A program made the position numbers and the translations under genes. Below are positions 1 through 7,427 of a stretch of DNA of 11,870 nucleotides, in pieces; within the stretch, counting starts at the first letter, position 1, and each line of letters starts with the position of its first letter. The notes under the pieces are model-generated. The model worked only from the letters and a program-made list of their open reading frames with translations. It made no database searches and was not told where the DNA came from. This DNA is from an uncultured Selenomonadales bacterium (lineage in GTDB: Bacteria > Bacillota > Negativicutes > Selenomonadales > Selenomonadaceae): assembly GCA_947165405.1 (NCBI GenBank), contig CAMVAG010000048.1, forward strand, positions 1 through 11,870, given 5' to 3'.

Positions 1-6
1 AGGAGG
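1..6 (+). promoter_or_regulatory. Ribosome binding site of pgeF
   Basis: A perfect AGGAGG lies 5 bases before the ATG at 12 and fixes that start. The promoter of the gene, if it has one of its own, lies left of the window. Confidence 0.9.
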
Positions 7-11
7 TCTTT

Positions 12-848
12 ATGTCTTATTTTTTAAGGCGGACGGAAAATAATCTTTGGCTCGGAATATTTTCGACGTTCCCGAAAGATTTGGTTACTCATGCCGTGTC
101 GACGAGGATCGGCGGTGTAAGCAAGGAGCCTTTCGATTCATTGAATCTTGCGCTTCATGTCGGTGACGAGCCCGCCGATGTCATTGCCAATCGAAAAAAA
201 TTTCTTCGGGCTTTGGGCTTCGAACTTTCCGATATAGTCACGCCCAATCAAGTTCACGGCGACAAAATTTTTCGCGTCGACGAAAATTATCGCGGCTGCG
301 GTTGCAACAATTACGCCGATTCAATTCCCGAAACCGACGCGCTCATAACCGACACGCCCGATTTGCCGCTCATGCTTTGTTTCGCCGATTGCGTTCCGAT
401 TTTTTTTGTCGATATGGAAAATCGCGCCGTCGGTCTTGCTCACGGAGGTTGGAAGGGCACTCTGAAAAAAATCGCCGCGAAGACTTTGCTCAAAATGAAT
501 TCCGAATTCGGGACGCGCCCGCAAAGTTGTTTGATTGGTATCGCGCCCTCAATCGGCGTGTGTTGCTACGAGGTCGGCGGTGTCGTCATTGACAAGTGCA
601 AGGCGGCTTTTCCGAATGATTACGAGAGGCTTTTGATTCAACGCGACGGAAAAATTTTTCTCGACTTGCAACTTGCCAATGTCATTCAGCTTTTGGAAAT
701 CGGCGCGAGCGAAAAAAATATCGAGGTGTCGAATCACTGCACTTGTTGCACAAGCGATTGGTACTTTTCTTATCGCGCCGCGCAGAAAAAAAATCTTGAC
801 CGCACCGGACGCATCGCCGCCCTTATCGCCTTGAAAGAATTTAATTAG
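12..848 (+). CDS. pgeF: Peptidoglycan editing factor PgeF (YfiH/YlmD laccase-fold family)
   Basis: A 278-residue cytoplasmic protein of the Cu-oxidase_4 (DUF152) family. Members have been described as polyphenol oxidases and purine nucleoside phosphorylase-like enzymes, and in E. coli the protein removes mis-incorporated L-Ser from UDP-MurNAc precursors. The three family zinc ligands are all visible: His82 in NQVHG, Cys127 in FADCVP and His144 in AHGGWKGT. The C-terminal Cys-rich NHCTCC (241-246), followed by WYFSYR, is also typical of the family. Length is normal for the family and the protein is intact. There is no signal peptide. The start is set by the AGGAGG box five bases upstream. It is the only plus-strand gene here and is convergent with the next gene. 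It may be the last gene of an operon that begins outside the window. The family assignment is firm; the actual substrate in this organism is not shown by the sequence. Confidence 0.96.
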   Translation: MSYFLRRTENNLWLGIFSTFPKDLVTHAVSTRIGGVSKEPFDSLNLALHVGDEPADVIANRKKFLRALGFELSDIVTPNQVHGDKIFRVDENYRGCGCNNYADSIPETDALITDTPDLPLMLCFADCVPIFFVDMENRAVGLAHGGWKGTLKKIAAKTLLKMNSEFGTRPQSCLIGIAPSIGVCCYEVGGVVIDKCKAAFPNDYERLLIQRDGKIFLDLQLANVIQLLEIGASEKNIEVSNHCTCCTSDWYFSYRAAQKKNLDRTGRIAALIALKEFN

Positions 849-890
849 AAAATTTATTAAGCGCGTGAAAATTCACCTTACACTACCGGA

Positions 891-928
891 AAATTCCTCC
901 GACACGAGCCTGAGGAATTTTTTTATTT
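891..928 (+). terminator. Rho-independent terminator after pgeF
   Basis: A 9-bp perfect stem AAATTCCTC (891-899) / GAGGAATTT (912-920) with a 12-base loop is followed by TTTTATTT on the plus strand. The T-run overlaps the stop codon of the convergent gene. On the minus strand the run after the stem is short (TTTTCC), so termination is better supported for pgeF than for the opposing gene. Confidence 0.85.
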
Positions 929-1750
929 AGATTCGTTGTCAATTCCCATGAATTTTTGCAATACATATCCCAAAACTGCCGTAACTGTCAACACATCCGT
1001 TCCATTTAAGATGATATAGCCGCAAACTTCCTTAGTCGACCGCTCCAAAATTTGACTTTGCGACGCCAAGAATATTCCTTGATTGATTATCGCCATTATT
1101 ACTTCAAAAATATTATTTTCAAAGGTTTGAGGGTCATAAGATTCCATTCCGCCACAAAAACCTATCCCGTAATACGTCATAAATTCCAAAACTGTCATCA
1201 TTATCATTCCAACGAAGATTATCTCCGGCTTTGATAAATTTCTCTCCATAAAGTTGCTTAAAGTGGCTATGCAAATCACATACGAGATTAAAACAACGCT
1301 GTAGCCGTAAATCCACATATTTTCATCAAAAGAATTATTCGTTTCAAAAAAATCAACCACAAATGCACCCGCACTGCAATACATCAGCACGATTGAATAA
1401 ATAAATCCAAAAATCTCGACAGGAAATTCTTTGCTCGACGGATTTTTTTGCGGCGCATAAATAATTAACATGAGACAATATATTATCGCGGATAATGCAG
1501 AATCAAAAAGCTCTGCAGTTTCATTTTGAAGCGGCATAAGCGTCAAAATAATGACAGCTGTAATGATTAAGGCGATGATTTTAAATTTTATGGAATTGGA
1601 TAAGATTATTTGTTTGTCGTAAGCATAAAGATTCGCTAAATCGTTTCTTAACGCAGGAATGAGCTTGTTTTTGTTCAGAAAATGATAAAATAAACGCCAA
1701 ACGAGAAATATCAGCCCCATTACAAAATATCCGAGCACAAATATAATCAT
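923..1750 (-). CDS. Multi-pass integral membrane protein of unknown function
   Basis: A 275-residue protein I do not recognise. Hydrophobic stretches suggest about seven membrane segments, at roughly residues 2-24, 56-73, 84-99, 111-134, 145-165, 174-195 and 212-233, with a weaker one near 244-264. The segment between the first and second spans is basic and polar (residues 25-55). There is no recognisable catalytic motif, metal-binding cluster or transporter signature. A GGMES motif (200-204) precedes an acidic stretch. It reads as a hypothetical membrane protein. The start at 1750 is supported by AAGGAG, 7 bases upstream. It has its own promoter and is bounded by the efflux operon terminator on one side and the convergent pgeF gene on the other, so it is probably monocistronic and its neighbours give no functional clue. 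Base composition is more AT-rich than that of pgeF and the efflux genes, as is common for membrane proteins, or possible evidence of acquisition. Confidence 0.8.
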   Translation of the reverse strand: MIIFVLGYFVMGLIFLVWRLFYHFLNKNKLIPALRNDLANLYAYDKQIILSNSIKFKIIALIITAVIILTLMPLQNETAELFDSALSAIIYCLMLIIYAPQKNPSSKEFPVEIFGFIYSIVLMYCSAGAFVVDFFETNNSFDENMWIYGYSVVLISYVICIATLSNFMERNLSKPEIIFVGMIMMTVLEFMTYYGIGFCGGMESYDPQTFENNIFEVIMAIINQGIFLASQSQILERSTKEVCGYIILNGTDVLTVTAVLGYVLQKFMGIDNESK

Positions 1751-1788
1751 TACCTTACTCCTTATAAAAAAAGTACTCTTTAAGCCAA

Positions 1789-1816
1789 ATTATATTTAGC
1801 ATGGGCAAAAAGTCAA
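1789..1816 (-). promoter_or_regulatory. Sigma-70/sigma-A type promoter of the membrane protein gene
   Basis: On the minus strand TTGACT (1811-1816) and a perfect TATAAT (1789-1794) are separated by 16 bases, 38 bases before the ATG at 1750. The -35 box sits immediately downstream of the efflux operon terminator stem, so terminator T-run and promoter share bases. Confidence 0.85.
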
Positions 1817-1818
1817 TA

Positions 1819-1851
1819 AAAAACCCTTCGACGCGACGCCGAAGGGTTTTT
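1819..1851 (-). terminator. Rho-independent terminator of the acrAB-like operon
   Basis: Perfect 12-bp inverted arms AAAAACCCTTCG (1819-1830) and CGAAGGGTTTTT (1840-1851) enclose a 9-base loop. In the minus direction the stem is followed by a T-rich run. It begins 10 bases after the acrB-like stop codon. Its core resembles two other hairpins in the window (7397-7427, 7903-7932). Confidence 0.92.
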
Positions 1852-1860
1852 GTTGTTTGA

Positions 1861-4800
1861 TTAGCTGTTCTTTTTGCCGAAAAGTTTTTCAACAATCTTT
1901 TGCACGACGACGAAGAAGACGGGGATTAAAAATATTCCCAAAAACGTCGCGACGGTCATTCCGCCGACGACAGCCACGCCCATAGAATTACGAGCGGCGG
2001 AACCTGCACCGGCAGCGGTAGCTAAAGGCAGACACCCGATTATAAAGGCAAAACTCGTCATCAAAATCGGACGCAAACGCAATCCGGCCGATTCAAGAGA
2101 GGCTTTAACGGCTTCCATGCCCTTATCGGTGCGGACTTTGGCAAATTCGACAATCAGTATCGCATTTTTCGCGGCAAGACCCATAATCATGATAACGCCG
2201 ATTTGCATGTAAATGCTGTTTTGAAAACCGGGATTACCTACGCCGAAAGTATTCGTGTAATAATTTAAAACGAACTCGGAGAGCAATGCGCCGAAAACAC
2301 CCGTCGGAACCGTCATCAAAACGGAAAACGGCACGCTCCAACTTTCATAAAGCGCGGCGAGGCACAGGAACACGAACACCAACGCCAACGCCATAACTTG
2401 TCCCGTGGAGCCCGAAGCTTTATATTCTTCGCGAGACTGTCCCGACCATTCCACGGCGAAACCCGTCGGCGCGACTTCATGCACGACAGCTGTCAACGCT
2501 GCCATCGCTTGCCCCGATGAATAACCTTCGGCGGGTTGTCCCTGAATAAACACGGAGCGTTTTCCGTTAAAGCGAGTGACTTGCGTCGTGCCGGTGTTGA
2601 GTTTGTAAGTTATCAGCGTGTCGAGCGGAACGAACTGACCCATAGAGCCTCTGACGAACATAAATTTCATCATATCGATTTCGCCGCGGAAGTAAACGTC
2701 CGATTGCATGACAACTTTGTAGGTTCTGCCGAATCTGTTGTAGTCATCAACTTCCATTCCGCCGAAATTTACTTGCAACGCGCTGTAAACGTCTGCAAGG
2801 TCTACGCCGAGCATTTCAATTTGTTTCTGGTCAAGTTCGTATTTATAGCTGGGCGAAGTCACGCTGAAAGTTGTACTTACACCTTGAAGTTCGGGGCGCG
2901 CATTGGCCGCCTTGACGATTTCGTTGGTGATGTCGGAAAGTTCGTTGTCAGGGTGGCTTTCCAAGTCGATAAGTTGCATTGTTAAGCCGCCGACTTGACC
3001 GAGGCCGGGCAACGCGGGAGGATTGAAGCCCGCCACAAATGCTTCGGGGGCTGCGCCGTTTCCTGTCAAAAAAACATTTTGAATCGCGGAGGTTGCAGAC
3101 TTTTCAAAATCTGTTCGTTCCGCCCAAGGATACAGACTTATAAACAACGTAGCCGCCGAAGATTTCGCGCCGCTGGAAAGTATATTGTAACCCGCAACCG
3201 AAATGACATCTTTAATGCCGGGGACATTCTCGCGAATGGCGGCAGCTACTCTGTCAGTCGTCATGGACGTTCGGTTCAGCGAAGTGCCTTCGGGCATCAT
3301 GACTGCCGCGACAAAATATCCTTGGTCTTCGTCGGGCACGAAAGTCGACGGCAAAATTTTAAACAGCAGACCCGTTAAGCCGCAAACAATCAACATAAAG
3401 ACGATGGCAAGTTTCGTTCCCGAAATAACTTTGGCGACAATGCCGACGTAAGAATTTTTTGTGCGTTCAAACCAGTTGTTGAAGGCGTCGAAAAATTTGC
3501 TGAAGAAATTTTTCTTGCCGTGCTCGTGCGGCTTAAGAATCATTGCACAAAGCGCGGGCGTCAACGTGAGCGCGACGAATGCCGATAAGCCCATGGACAC
3601 CGCGATTGTCAGCGCGAATTGACGATACAAAATGCCGGTCATGCCGCCGAGGAACGCTATCGGGATAAATACGGCCGACAAGACAAAAGCAATCGCGACG
3701 ACGGGGCCTTGAACCTCTTCCATTGCCACTTCCGTTGCCTCGACGGGACTTAAGCCGCGTTCCATGTGTTGTTCGACGTTTTCGATAACGACAATGGCGT
3801 CGTCGACGACCAAACCGATTGCCAAAACCATGGCGAACAATGTCAGCGTGTTAATCGTGAAGCCGAGAACCGTAAAGGCCGCGAACGTTCCCAAAAGCGA
3901 AACGGGCACGGCCAACAGCGGAATAACCGTTGCGCGAAAACTCTGCAGGAAAATAAAAATAACCAGCACGACGAGAACCAACGCTTCAAAAAATGTGTGC
4001 GCAACCTCGTTGATTGACGCCTTGATAAATTCCGTGTTGTCCAGAACTTGACCGTACTTGATGCCTTCGGGCAAATTTTTTTCGGCTTCTTTGAGAATGC
4101 GTTTGACTTCGCCGATAGTTTCCAGGGCGTTGGCGTCGCTCGTCAAGTTGATGATGAACGGAACGGAAGTGTAGCCGTTGAACTTGCCGATATAAGTATT
4201 TGACTTTTGCCCGATTTCAACGCGCGCCACATCTTTTAAGTAAACGAACGCGCCTGCGTCGCCCGTTTTCAAAATGATATTCTCGAATTGTTCGGGCGTC
4301 TCCAATTTGCCTTGAATTTGTCCCGTGTACTCTTTCTCTTGACCTTGAGCGACGGGCAACTTGCCGATTGAACCCGCCGCAGCTTGAGCGTTTTGCGTTT
4401 TGATTGCGCTTTGAACGTCGGCGACAGTTAGTCCGAAGTTCGCGAGCTTTTCGGGATTAATCCAAACACGCAGAGCATAATCCGCGCTTAAAATTTGAAC
4501 TTTGCCGACGCCCTTAACGCGCTTCAAATCGTCGGCGATGTAAATGTCGGCGTAATTTTTTATGAACGCTGTATCGTAAAGTCCGTTGTCACAGTATAAA
4601 GCAAAAATCATTGCCATATCCTGCGAAGATTTTGAAGTCGTCACGCCCGAAGCAATAACCGTTTCGGGCAAGTTTGAATTGGCGGAGGCGACGTTGTTTT
4701 GAACTTTAACGGAGTCCATGTCACCGTCCGTGCCGACCTCAAAAAAAACATTCAACGAATAGCTGCCGTCGTCGTTTGAATTGGAGCTCATGTAGTCCAT

Positions 4801-5022
4801 GCCTTGCGTGCCGTTTACGCGATTTTCTATAACCTGTGCGACAGCTTGATTGACGACGCTTGCGTTTGCGCCGGAGTAGTAAGCGTCGACGTTTATTGTG
4901 GGCGGAGAAATGTTCGGGTATTGAGCGATTGGCGTGTTAAGTCCCGCAATTATTCCGATGAGGCTGATTATAATTGCGATGACGATGGCGAAAACCGGTC
5001 TGTGAATAAAAAATTTTGCCAT
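1861..5022 (-). CDS. acrB: RND efflux pump, inner-membrane permease of the HAE1 (AcrB/MexB) family
   Basis: A 1053-residue proton-driven multidrug exporter subunit, normal length for the HAE1 family (E. coli AcrB is 1049). The N-terminus MAKFFIHRPVFAIVIA is the canonical first membrane helix, followed by the PIAQYPNISPP stretch of the porter domain. The proton-relay aspartates Asp407 and Asp408 lie in GLVVDDAIVVIENV, at the same numbering as AcrB, and the partner lysine is Lys952 in GLAAKNAILIVEF. The second porter half begins around residue 560 (PSTFVPDEDQGYF), and the final membrane bundle runs from about 875 to 1042. No frameshift or missing key residue was found. It begins 12 bases after the adaptor gene, and its GAGGTG ribosome site overlaps the adaptor's TGA stop, so the two are translationally close. 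It should form a tripartite pump with that adaptor and a TolC-like channel encoded elsewhere. Substrates cannot be read from the sequence; acrB is used as a family-level name. Confidence 0.97.
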   Translation of the reverse strand: MAKFFIHRPVFAIVIAIIISLIGIIAGLNTPIAQYPNISPPTINVDAYYSGANASVVNQAVAQVIENRVNGTQGMDYMSSNSNDDGSYSLNVFFEVGTDGDMDSVKVQNNVASANSNLPETVIASGVTTSKSSQDMAMIFALYCDNGLYDTAFIKNYADIYIADDLKRVKGVGKVQILSADYALRVWINPEKLANFGLTVADVQSAIKTQNAQAAAGSIGKLPVAQGQEKEYTGQIQGKLETPEQFENIILKTGDAGAFVYLKDVARVEIGQKSNTYIGKFNGYTSVPFIINLTSDANALETIGEVKRILKEAEKNLPEGIKYGQVLDNTEFIKASINEVAHTFFEALVLVVLVIFIFLQSFRATVIPLLAVPVSLLGTFAAFTVLGFTINTLTLFAMVLAIGLVVDDAIVVIENVEQHMERGLSPVEATEVAMEEVQGPVVAIAFVLSAVFIPIAFLGGMTGILYRQFALTIAVSMGLSAFVALTLTPALCAMILKPHEHGKKNFFSKFFDAFNNWFERTKNSYVGIVAKVISGTKLAIVFMLIVCGLTGLLFKILPSTFVPDEDQGYFVAAVMMPEGTSLNRTSMTTDRVAAAIRENVPGIKDVISVAGYNILSSGAKSSAATLFISLYPWAERTDFEKSATSAIQNVFLTGNGAAPEAFVAGFNPPALPGLGQVGGLTMQLIDLESHPDNELSDITNEIVKAANARPELQGVSTTFSVTSPSYKYELDQKQIEMLGVDLADVYSALQVNFGGMEVDDYNRFGRTYKVVMQSDVYFRGEIDMMKFMFVRGSMGQFVPLDTLITYKLNTGTTQVTRFNGKRSVFIQGQPAEGYSSGQAMAALTAVVHEVAPTGFAVEWSGQSREEYKASGSTGQVMALALVFVFLCLAALYESWSVPFSVLMTVPTGVFGALLSEFVLNYYTNTFGVGNPGFQNSIYMQIGVIMIMGLAAKNAILIVEFAKVRTDKGMEAVKASLESAGLRLRPILMTSFAFIIGCLPLATAAGAGSAARNSMGVAVVGGMTVATFLGIFLIPVFFVVVQKIVEKLFGKKNS

Positions 5023-5034
5023 GTCTCGAGCACC

Positions 5035-6207
5035 TCACTTATTCACGCTGCTTCCGACGTCAAAAATTTCTTCGCTGGGCGTGAACGAGAAGCCCATATC
5101 TTTTTCGGTAACCTGCGTCACTTCCAAAGGCATTCCTTCGCGCAAATTGGTCAAGCCCTCGACGATAACCCAATCGTCAGCTTTCAAGCCGCTTTTAACG
5201 ACATAATACGAGCCAATTTTTTCGCCGAGCTGAATTTTTCGAACGGCTGATTTGTTATCGGATTGAGCGACGATAACCAAAGTTTCGCCCAAAAGCTGTT
5301 GAAGAGCGCGTTCGGGAACGAGCATTGCATTTGGAATTTGCAAGCCTTCAATTTCAACGCGGGCATACATTCCGGGAACAAGTAAGCCTTTGGGATTTTT
5401 AAAAAGTGTGCGAATTATAAGCGTGCCGGTTTCGTTTCCCAGTGTTCGGTCGTATTCGGCGAATTGCCCTTGATAAGGATAAATTGAACCGTCCGCGAGC
5501 GTCAAAGAAATTTTAAAATTTGAATGTGGGCGTTCTTCTTCTCTCGAAAGCCGCAAATATTCTTGTTCGGAAACGGCAAATTGCACATAAACAGGGTCAA
5601 CCAAACCGATTGTCGCAAGCGGAGTGCTTCCGGCAGTTGCCAAAGTTCCGACGGCAACATCGTCAATGCCGAGTCTGCCGCTCATCGGCGCGTAAACTAT
5701 CGTGTCCGCCAAATCATCTTTCGCCTTTTGCAACAAAGCTTCCTGAGCGGCAACTTCCTCTTCTTGAGACTTGACGGCAATGCGTTGATTCGTAAGAGTT
5801 TGCTCGGAAATTGCATTTGCTTGCCAAAGTTCCTCGTCGCGTTGAAGATCGACACGTTCTTTAGCCAAAGCTGTCTTAGACTTCGCGAGCTTGGCTTCAG
5901 CCTCCAGAAGTGCCGATTGATATTGGCGGTCGTCGATTTTGAAGAGTGCTTGACCTTTAACGACATCTTGACCGCCGCTTACATATTTTTCCACTACCGA
6001 GCCGTTGACTTTCGATTGAACTGTTATTTCGTCGCGGTCGATAACTTGACCGCTGTAAGACAAAGTAAAGGGCGCGTCTGTTGTCAAAACTTTAATCGCC
6101 TTAACTTTGGTCGGATAGTCCTCCAAAGATTGTTCGGTCGTGTCTTCGCCGCCGCAACCCGTCATGAGCAATGCCGCAGCTAAAATTATCGCCGGAAATA
6201 TTTTCAT
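5035..6207 (-). CDS. acrA: RND efflux periplasmic adaptor (membrane fusion) lipoprotein, AcrA/MexA family
   Basis: A 390-residue adaptor that links the RND pump to an outer-membrane channel. Residues 1-17 are a lipoprotein signal ending in the lipobox MTGC with acylated Cys18, so it is anchored to the inner membrane facing the periplasm. Domain order is that of the family: first lipoyl half (about 61-92, including VNGSVVEKYVSGGQDV), a long alpha-helical coiled-coil hairpin (about 93-165, rich in Ala, Glu, Lys and Gln), second lipoyl half (about 168-203, YAPMSGRLG then VGTLA), beta-barrel (about 204-288, VDPVYVQFAVSEQEY) and membrane-proximal domain (about 289-365, AMLVPERALQQ then VVEG-like strand). 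The ATG at 6207 has a GAGGAG box 7 bases upstream. It is the first gene of a two-gene operon with its own promoter. No TetR- or MarR-type regulator gene is adjacent. The symbol is a family-level name. Confidence 0.96.
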   Translation of the reverse strand: MKIFPAIILAAALLMTGCGGEDTTEQSLEDYPTKVKAIKVLTTDAPFTLSYSGQVIDRDEITVQSKVNGSVVEKYVSGGQDVVKGQALFKIDDRQYQSALLEAEAKLAKSKTALAKERVDLQRDEELWQANAISEQTLTNQRIAVKSQEEEVAAQEALLQKAKDDLADTIVYAPMSGRLGIDDVAVGTLATAGSTPLATIGLVDPVYVQFAVSEQEYLRLSREEERPHSNFKISLTLADGSIYPYQGQFAEYDRTLGNETGTLIIRTLFKNPKGLLVPGMYARVEIEGLQIPNAMLVPERALQQLLGETLVIVAQSDNKSAVRKIQLGEKIGSYYVVKSGLKADDWVIVEGLTNLREGMPLEVTQVTEKDMGFSFTPSEEIFDVGSSVNK

Positions 6208-6246
6208 ACCGACTCTCCTCTCGTGTATATCAAAAATTTGAATGTC

Positions 6247-6275
6247 ATTATATCAATCGTCATTAAATTGGGCAA
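6247..6275 (-). promoter_or_regulatory. Promoter of the acrAB-like operon
   Basis: On the minus strand TTGCCC (6270-6275) and a perfect TATAAT (6247-6252) are spaced by 17 bases, about 40 bases before the adaptor ATG. The heptamer TAATGAC occurs twice, at 6259-6265 and 6244-6250, 15 bases apart; the second copy overlaps the -10 box and could be a regulator site. Confidence 0.75.
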
Positions 6276-6285
6276 CCGATAAAAT

Positions 6286-6318
6286 AAAAACACCTCCATG
6301 AAATTTGAAGGTATTTTT
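6286..6318 (-). terminator. Terminator of the SYLF-domain gene
   Basis: Arms AAAAACACCTC (6286-6296) and GAAGGTATTTTT (6307-6318) pair over 11 bp with two G-T wobbles and a 10-base loop. In the minus direction the stem is followed by TTTTTATTTTA. It starts about 20 bases after the stop codon at 6338 and separates that gene from the efflux promoter. Confidence 0.85.
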
Positions 6319-6337
6319 TCTATTCAAGAAGAGTGTT

Positions 6338-6907
6338 TTAATTTAAATTCTTGTACGGTGAAATTTTCGCGCCTTTGAAAGTCAATTCGACCGCCAAACC
6401 TTTTTTGTCAAGCTGATAGACCCAAACGCCGTCCGCAACAATGGAAGCCTCTGCAAAAGTGTTGCCGCTCACGCCGTCATAGGCCTGCGCCGAGACTTCC
6501 GTTCCGAATTTGATATTGCCGGAAACAAATTTGTCCCATGCTTCCTTATTGAGGATAACGAAAAGCAAATCGTATTCCTTCGCGCCGAAATTTACGCCGA
6601 GACTGATTTCCTTCATCTTGACATAAATTCTTTCGCCGGTCTGATTGTTTACGGCAACTCCGCGCCCGCGATCGTCGCCCAAAAAGCCCCATTTGACAGA
6701 GGAAGCACTGATTGTGCAGTATCCGTAGACTTTTTGCATTGCACGTTCTGCCGACGGATATTTTTGATACATGCGCTCCAAAACTTGTCTGCTCATGTCG
6801 TTTAACTTTGCTCGCAGCTGATCGGGCGATTCTTTTGCCGCAAATACCGTGCCGGCCGTCATTAAGACCAGCGCGAACAAAATCAGTTGGCAAAATTTTT
6901 TCTTCAT
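6338..6907 (-). CDS. Exported SYLF-domain (Ysc84/DUF500-like) protein
   Basis: A 189-residue protein with a signal peptide: basic MKKK, a hydrophobic core to about residue 20, and a predicted signal peptidase I site after Ala23 (TVFA/AKE). The mature part resembles the SYLF lipid-binding domain: KVYGYCTISA (59-68), then the glycine-rich GFLGDDRGRGVAVNNQTGE (74-92), ISLGVNFGAKEYDLLFVI (101-118), and the terminal strand GLAVELTFKGAKISPYKN (170-187), which matches the family's closing motif. Bacterial members are thought to be lipid- or envelope-associated proteins of poorly known role. The start at 6907 is chosen over an in-frame upstream start at 6982 because GGAGGT lies 8 bases before it, because the signal peptide then begins correctly, and because the longer version would run through the preceding hairpin terminator. 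No lipobox cysteine is present; Cys6 is at the wrong position. No strong private promoter is visible in the 84-base gap, so read-through from the small-protein genes upstream is possible. Confidence 0.82.
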   Translation of the reverse strand: MKKKFCQLILFALVLMTAGTVFAAKESPDQLRAKLNDMSRQVLERMYQKYPSAERAMQKVYGYCTISASSVKWGFLGDDRGRGVAVNNQTGERIYVKMKEISLGVNFGAKEYDLLFVILNKEAWDKFVSGNIKFGTEVSAQAYDGVSGNTFAEASIVADGVWVYQLDKKGLAVELTFKGAKISPYKNLN

Positions 6908-6915
6908 GACAAGAT

Positions 6916-6921
6916 ACCTCC
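6916..6921 (-). promoter_or_regulatory. Ribosome binding site deciding the SYLF protein start
   Basis: GGAGGT on the minus strand, 8 bases before the ATG at 6907. No comparable box precedes the in-frame ATG at 6982. Confidence 0.85.
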
Positions 6922-6940
6922 ATAAATTTAATAACAAAAT

Positions 6941-6965
6941 GGGCTTGACAGTGATTGCCAAGTCC
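6941..6965 (-). terminator. Probable terminator after the 102-residue leader-peptide gene
   Basis: Arms GGGCTTGACA (6941-6950) and TGCCAAGTCC (6956-6965) form a 10-bp stem with one mismatch and one wobble around a 5-base loop. In the minus direction ATTTTGTTATT follows. The T-run is imperfect, so some read-through into the SYLF gene is plausible. Confidence 0.65.
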
Positions 6966-6991
6966 ATTCTGTTTAATTGCATTGATTTAAT

Positions 6992-7300
6992 TCAGCGGAT
7001 AATCTTTGTTCCGTTTTCAGCGTCGAAATTCTTCCAGAATTGTTCGCGGGTAATCGTGTTGCCGCTTTTGTCGGTGTAGATGTTGCCGTTGATTATGCCG
7101 CCGTTGTCTTTGTAGCCTGCGTAGCCCATGCTGTGAAGCTTATTGCGCACGGGAGCCGAGCTCAATGCGTCATCTGCGCTCAAGAGGCCGCGCTTATAGA
7201 GTTCGTCGCCGTCCTGATACGTTTCAATCCTTGTGCCGCCCGCCACGTTGTCGAGTTCGTTGTCGCTCATGATTTCGTCCTTAAGAATTTCCTTTGCCAT
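6992..7300 (-). CDS. Small protein with double-glycine leader (copy 1), putative exported peptide
   Basis: A 102-residue protein. Residues 1-22 form a bacteriocin/pheromone-type leader: acidic and amphipathic, with the ELDNVAGG motif and the processing site after Gly21-Gly22. Such leaders are normally cut and exported by ABC transporters carrying an N-terminal C39 peptidase; none is in the window. The 80-residue remainder has the features shared with its neighbour: ELYKRGL (33-39), YKDNGG (63-68), and DKSGN...RE.FWK.FD (78-93). From Tyr63 to Asn96, 20 of 34 residues match copy 2. It contains no cysteine, so a lanthipeptide, sactipeptide or disulfide-stabilised product is unlikely; it may be an unmodified secreted protein. 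The start at 7300 is chosen because GGAGG lies 9 bases upstream; the in-frame ATG at 7309 abuts that box directly, and the longer frame to 7363 would run through the 5'UTR into the promoter. The family is not one I can name. Confidence 0.78.
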   Translation of the reverse strand: MAKEILKDEIMSDNELDNVAGGTRIETYQDGDELYKRGLLSADDALSSAPVRNKLHSMGYAGYKDNGGIINGNIYTDKSGNTITREQFWKNFDAENGTKIIR

Positions 7301-7309
7301 TGTTATCAT

Positions 7310-7314
7310 CCTCC
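7310..7314 (-). promoter_or_regulatory. Ribosome binding site of leader-peptide copy 1
   Basis: GGAGG on the minus strand, 9 bases before the ATG at 7300. It excludes the in-frame ATG at 7309, which would leave no spacer. Confidence 0.85.
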
Positions 7315-7359
7315 AATTTGTTTTCTGTCCTTTATACGTTTGATTTCCGATTTCGTTAC
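7311..7359. repeat. 5'UTR direct repeat, copy 1
   Basis: Matches 7821-7869 at 45 of 49 positions without gaps, offset 510 bases. Differences are at 7327, 7329, 7340 and 7341. It covers the whole 5'UTR from near the transcription start to the ribosome binding site of leader-peptide copy 1. Within it, GATTTCCGATTTC (7342-7354) contains GATTTC twice in tandem, conserved in both copies. Confidence 0.92.
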
Positions 7360-7363
7360 ACAC

Positions 7364-7391
7364 TTTATAAAAAAATTTTTTCTGCCGTCAA
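7364..7391 (-). promoter_or_regulatory. Promoter of leader-peptide copy 1
   Basis: On the minus strand TTGACG (7386-7391) and TATAAA (7364-7369) are 16 bases apart. The spacer carries a six-A/six-T tract (7370-7381), expected to be intrinsically bent. Predicted transcription start is near 7357, giving a 5'UTR of about 57 bases. Confidence 0.75.
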
Positions 7392-7396
7392 ACTGC

Positions 7397-7427
7397 AAAG
7401 CTGTCGACGCGCCGCCGAAGGGATTTT
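7397..7427 (-). terminator. Degenerate terminator hairpin after leader-peptide copy 2
   Basis: The sequence CCCTTCGGCGGCGCGTCGACAGC on the minus strand (here shown only as its two halves CCCTTCGGCG and CGTCGACAGC) corresponds to the terminators at 1819-1851 and 7903-7932, but the second arm reads GTCGACAGC instead of GTCGGAGGGC. Only an inner stem of about six pairs (TCGGCG/CGTCGA, one wobble) remains, with no T-run directly after it. Termination is probably weak, so copy 2 transcripts may continue into copy 1. Confidence 0.4.

Noticed and set aside
866..877. Small inverted repeat GTGAAAATTCAC after pgeF
   Set aside because: Five-base arms with a two-base loop, no T-run and no obvious promoter context; too weak to call a site, and the proper terminator is 15 bases further on.
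2536..3451. Plus-strand open frames opposite the RND pump gene
   Set aside because: They are antisense shadows of a fully conserved 1053-residue gene, with no motifs and no start signals.
5184..5966. Additional open frames on both strands within the adaptor gene
   Set aside because: They overlap an intact adaptor lipoprotein in other frames and show low-complexity, arginine- and cysteine-rich translations typical of out-of-frame reading.
6945..6950. Perfect TTGACA on the plus strand as a -35 box
   Set aside because: No -10 box lies 16-18 bases downstream, and the bases are accounted for as one arm of the terminator hairpin at 6941-6965.
6908..6982. Extension of the SYLF protein to the ATG at 6982
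   Set aside because: It would put 25 non-signal residues before a good signal peptide and translate through the preceding terminator; GGAGGT before 6907 marks the real start.
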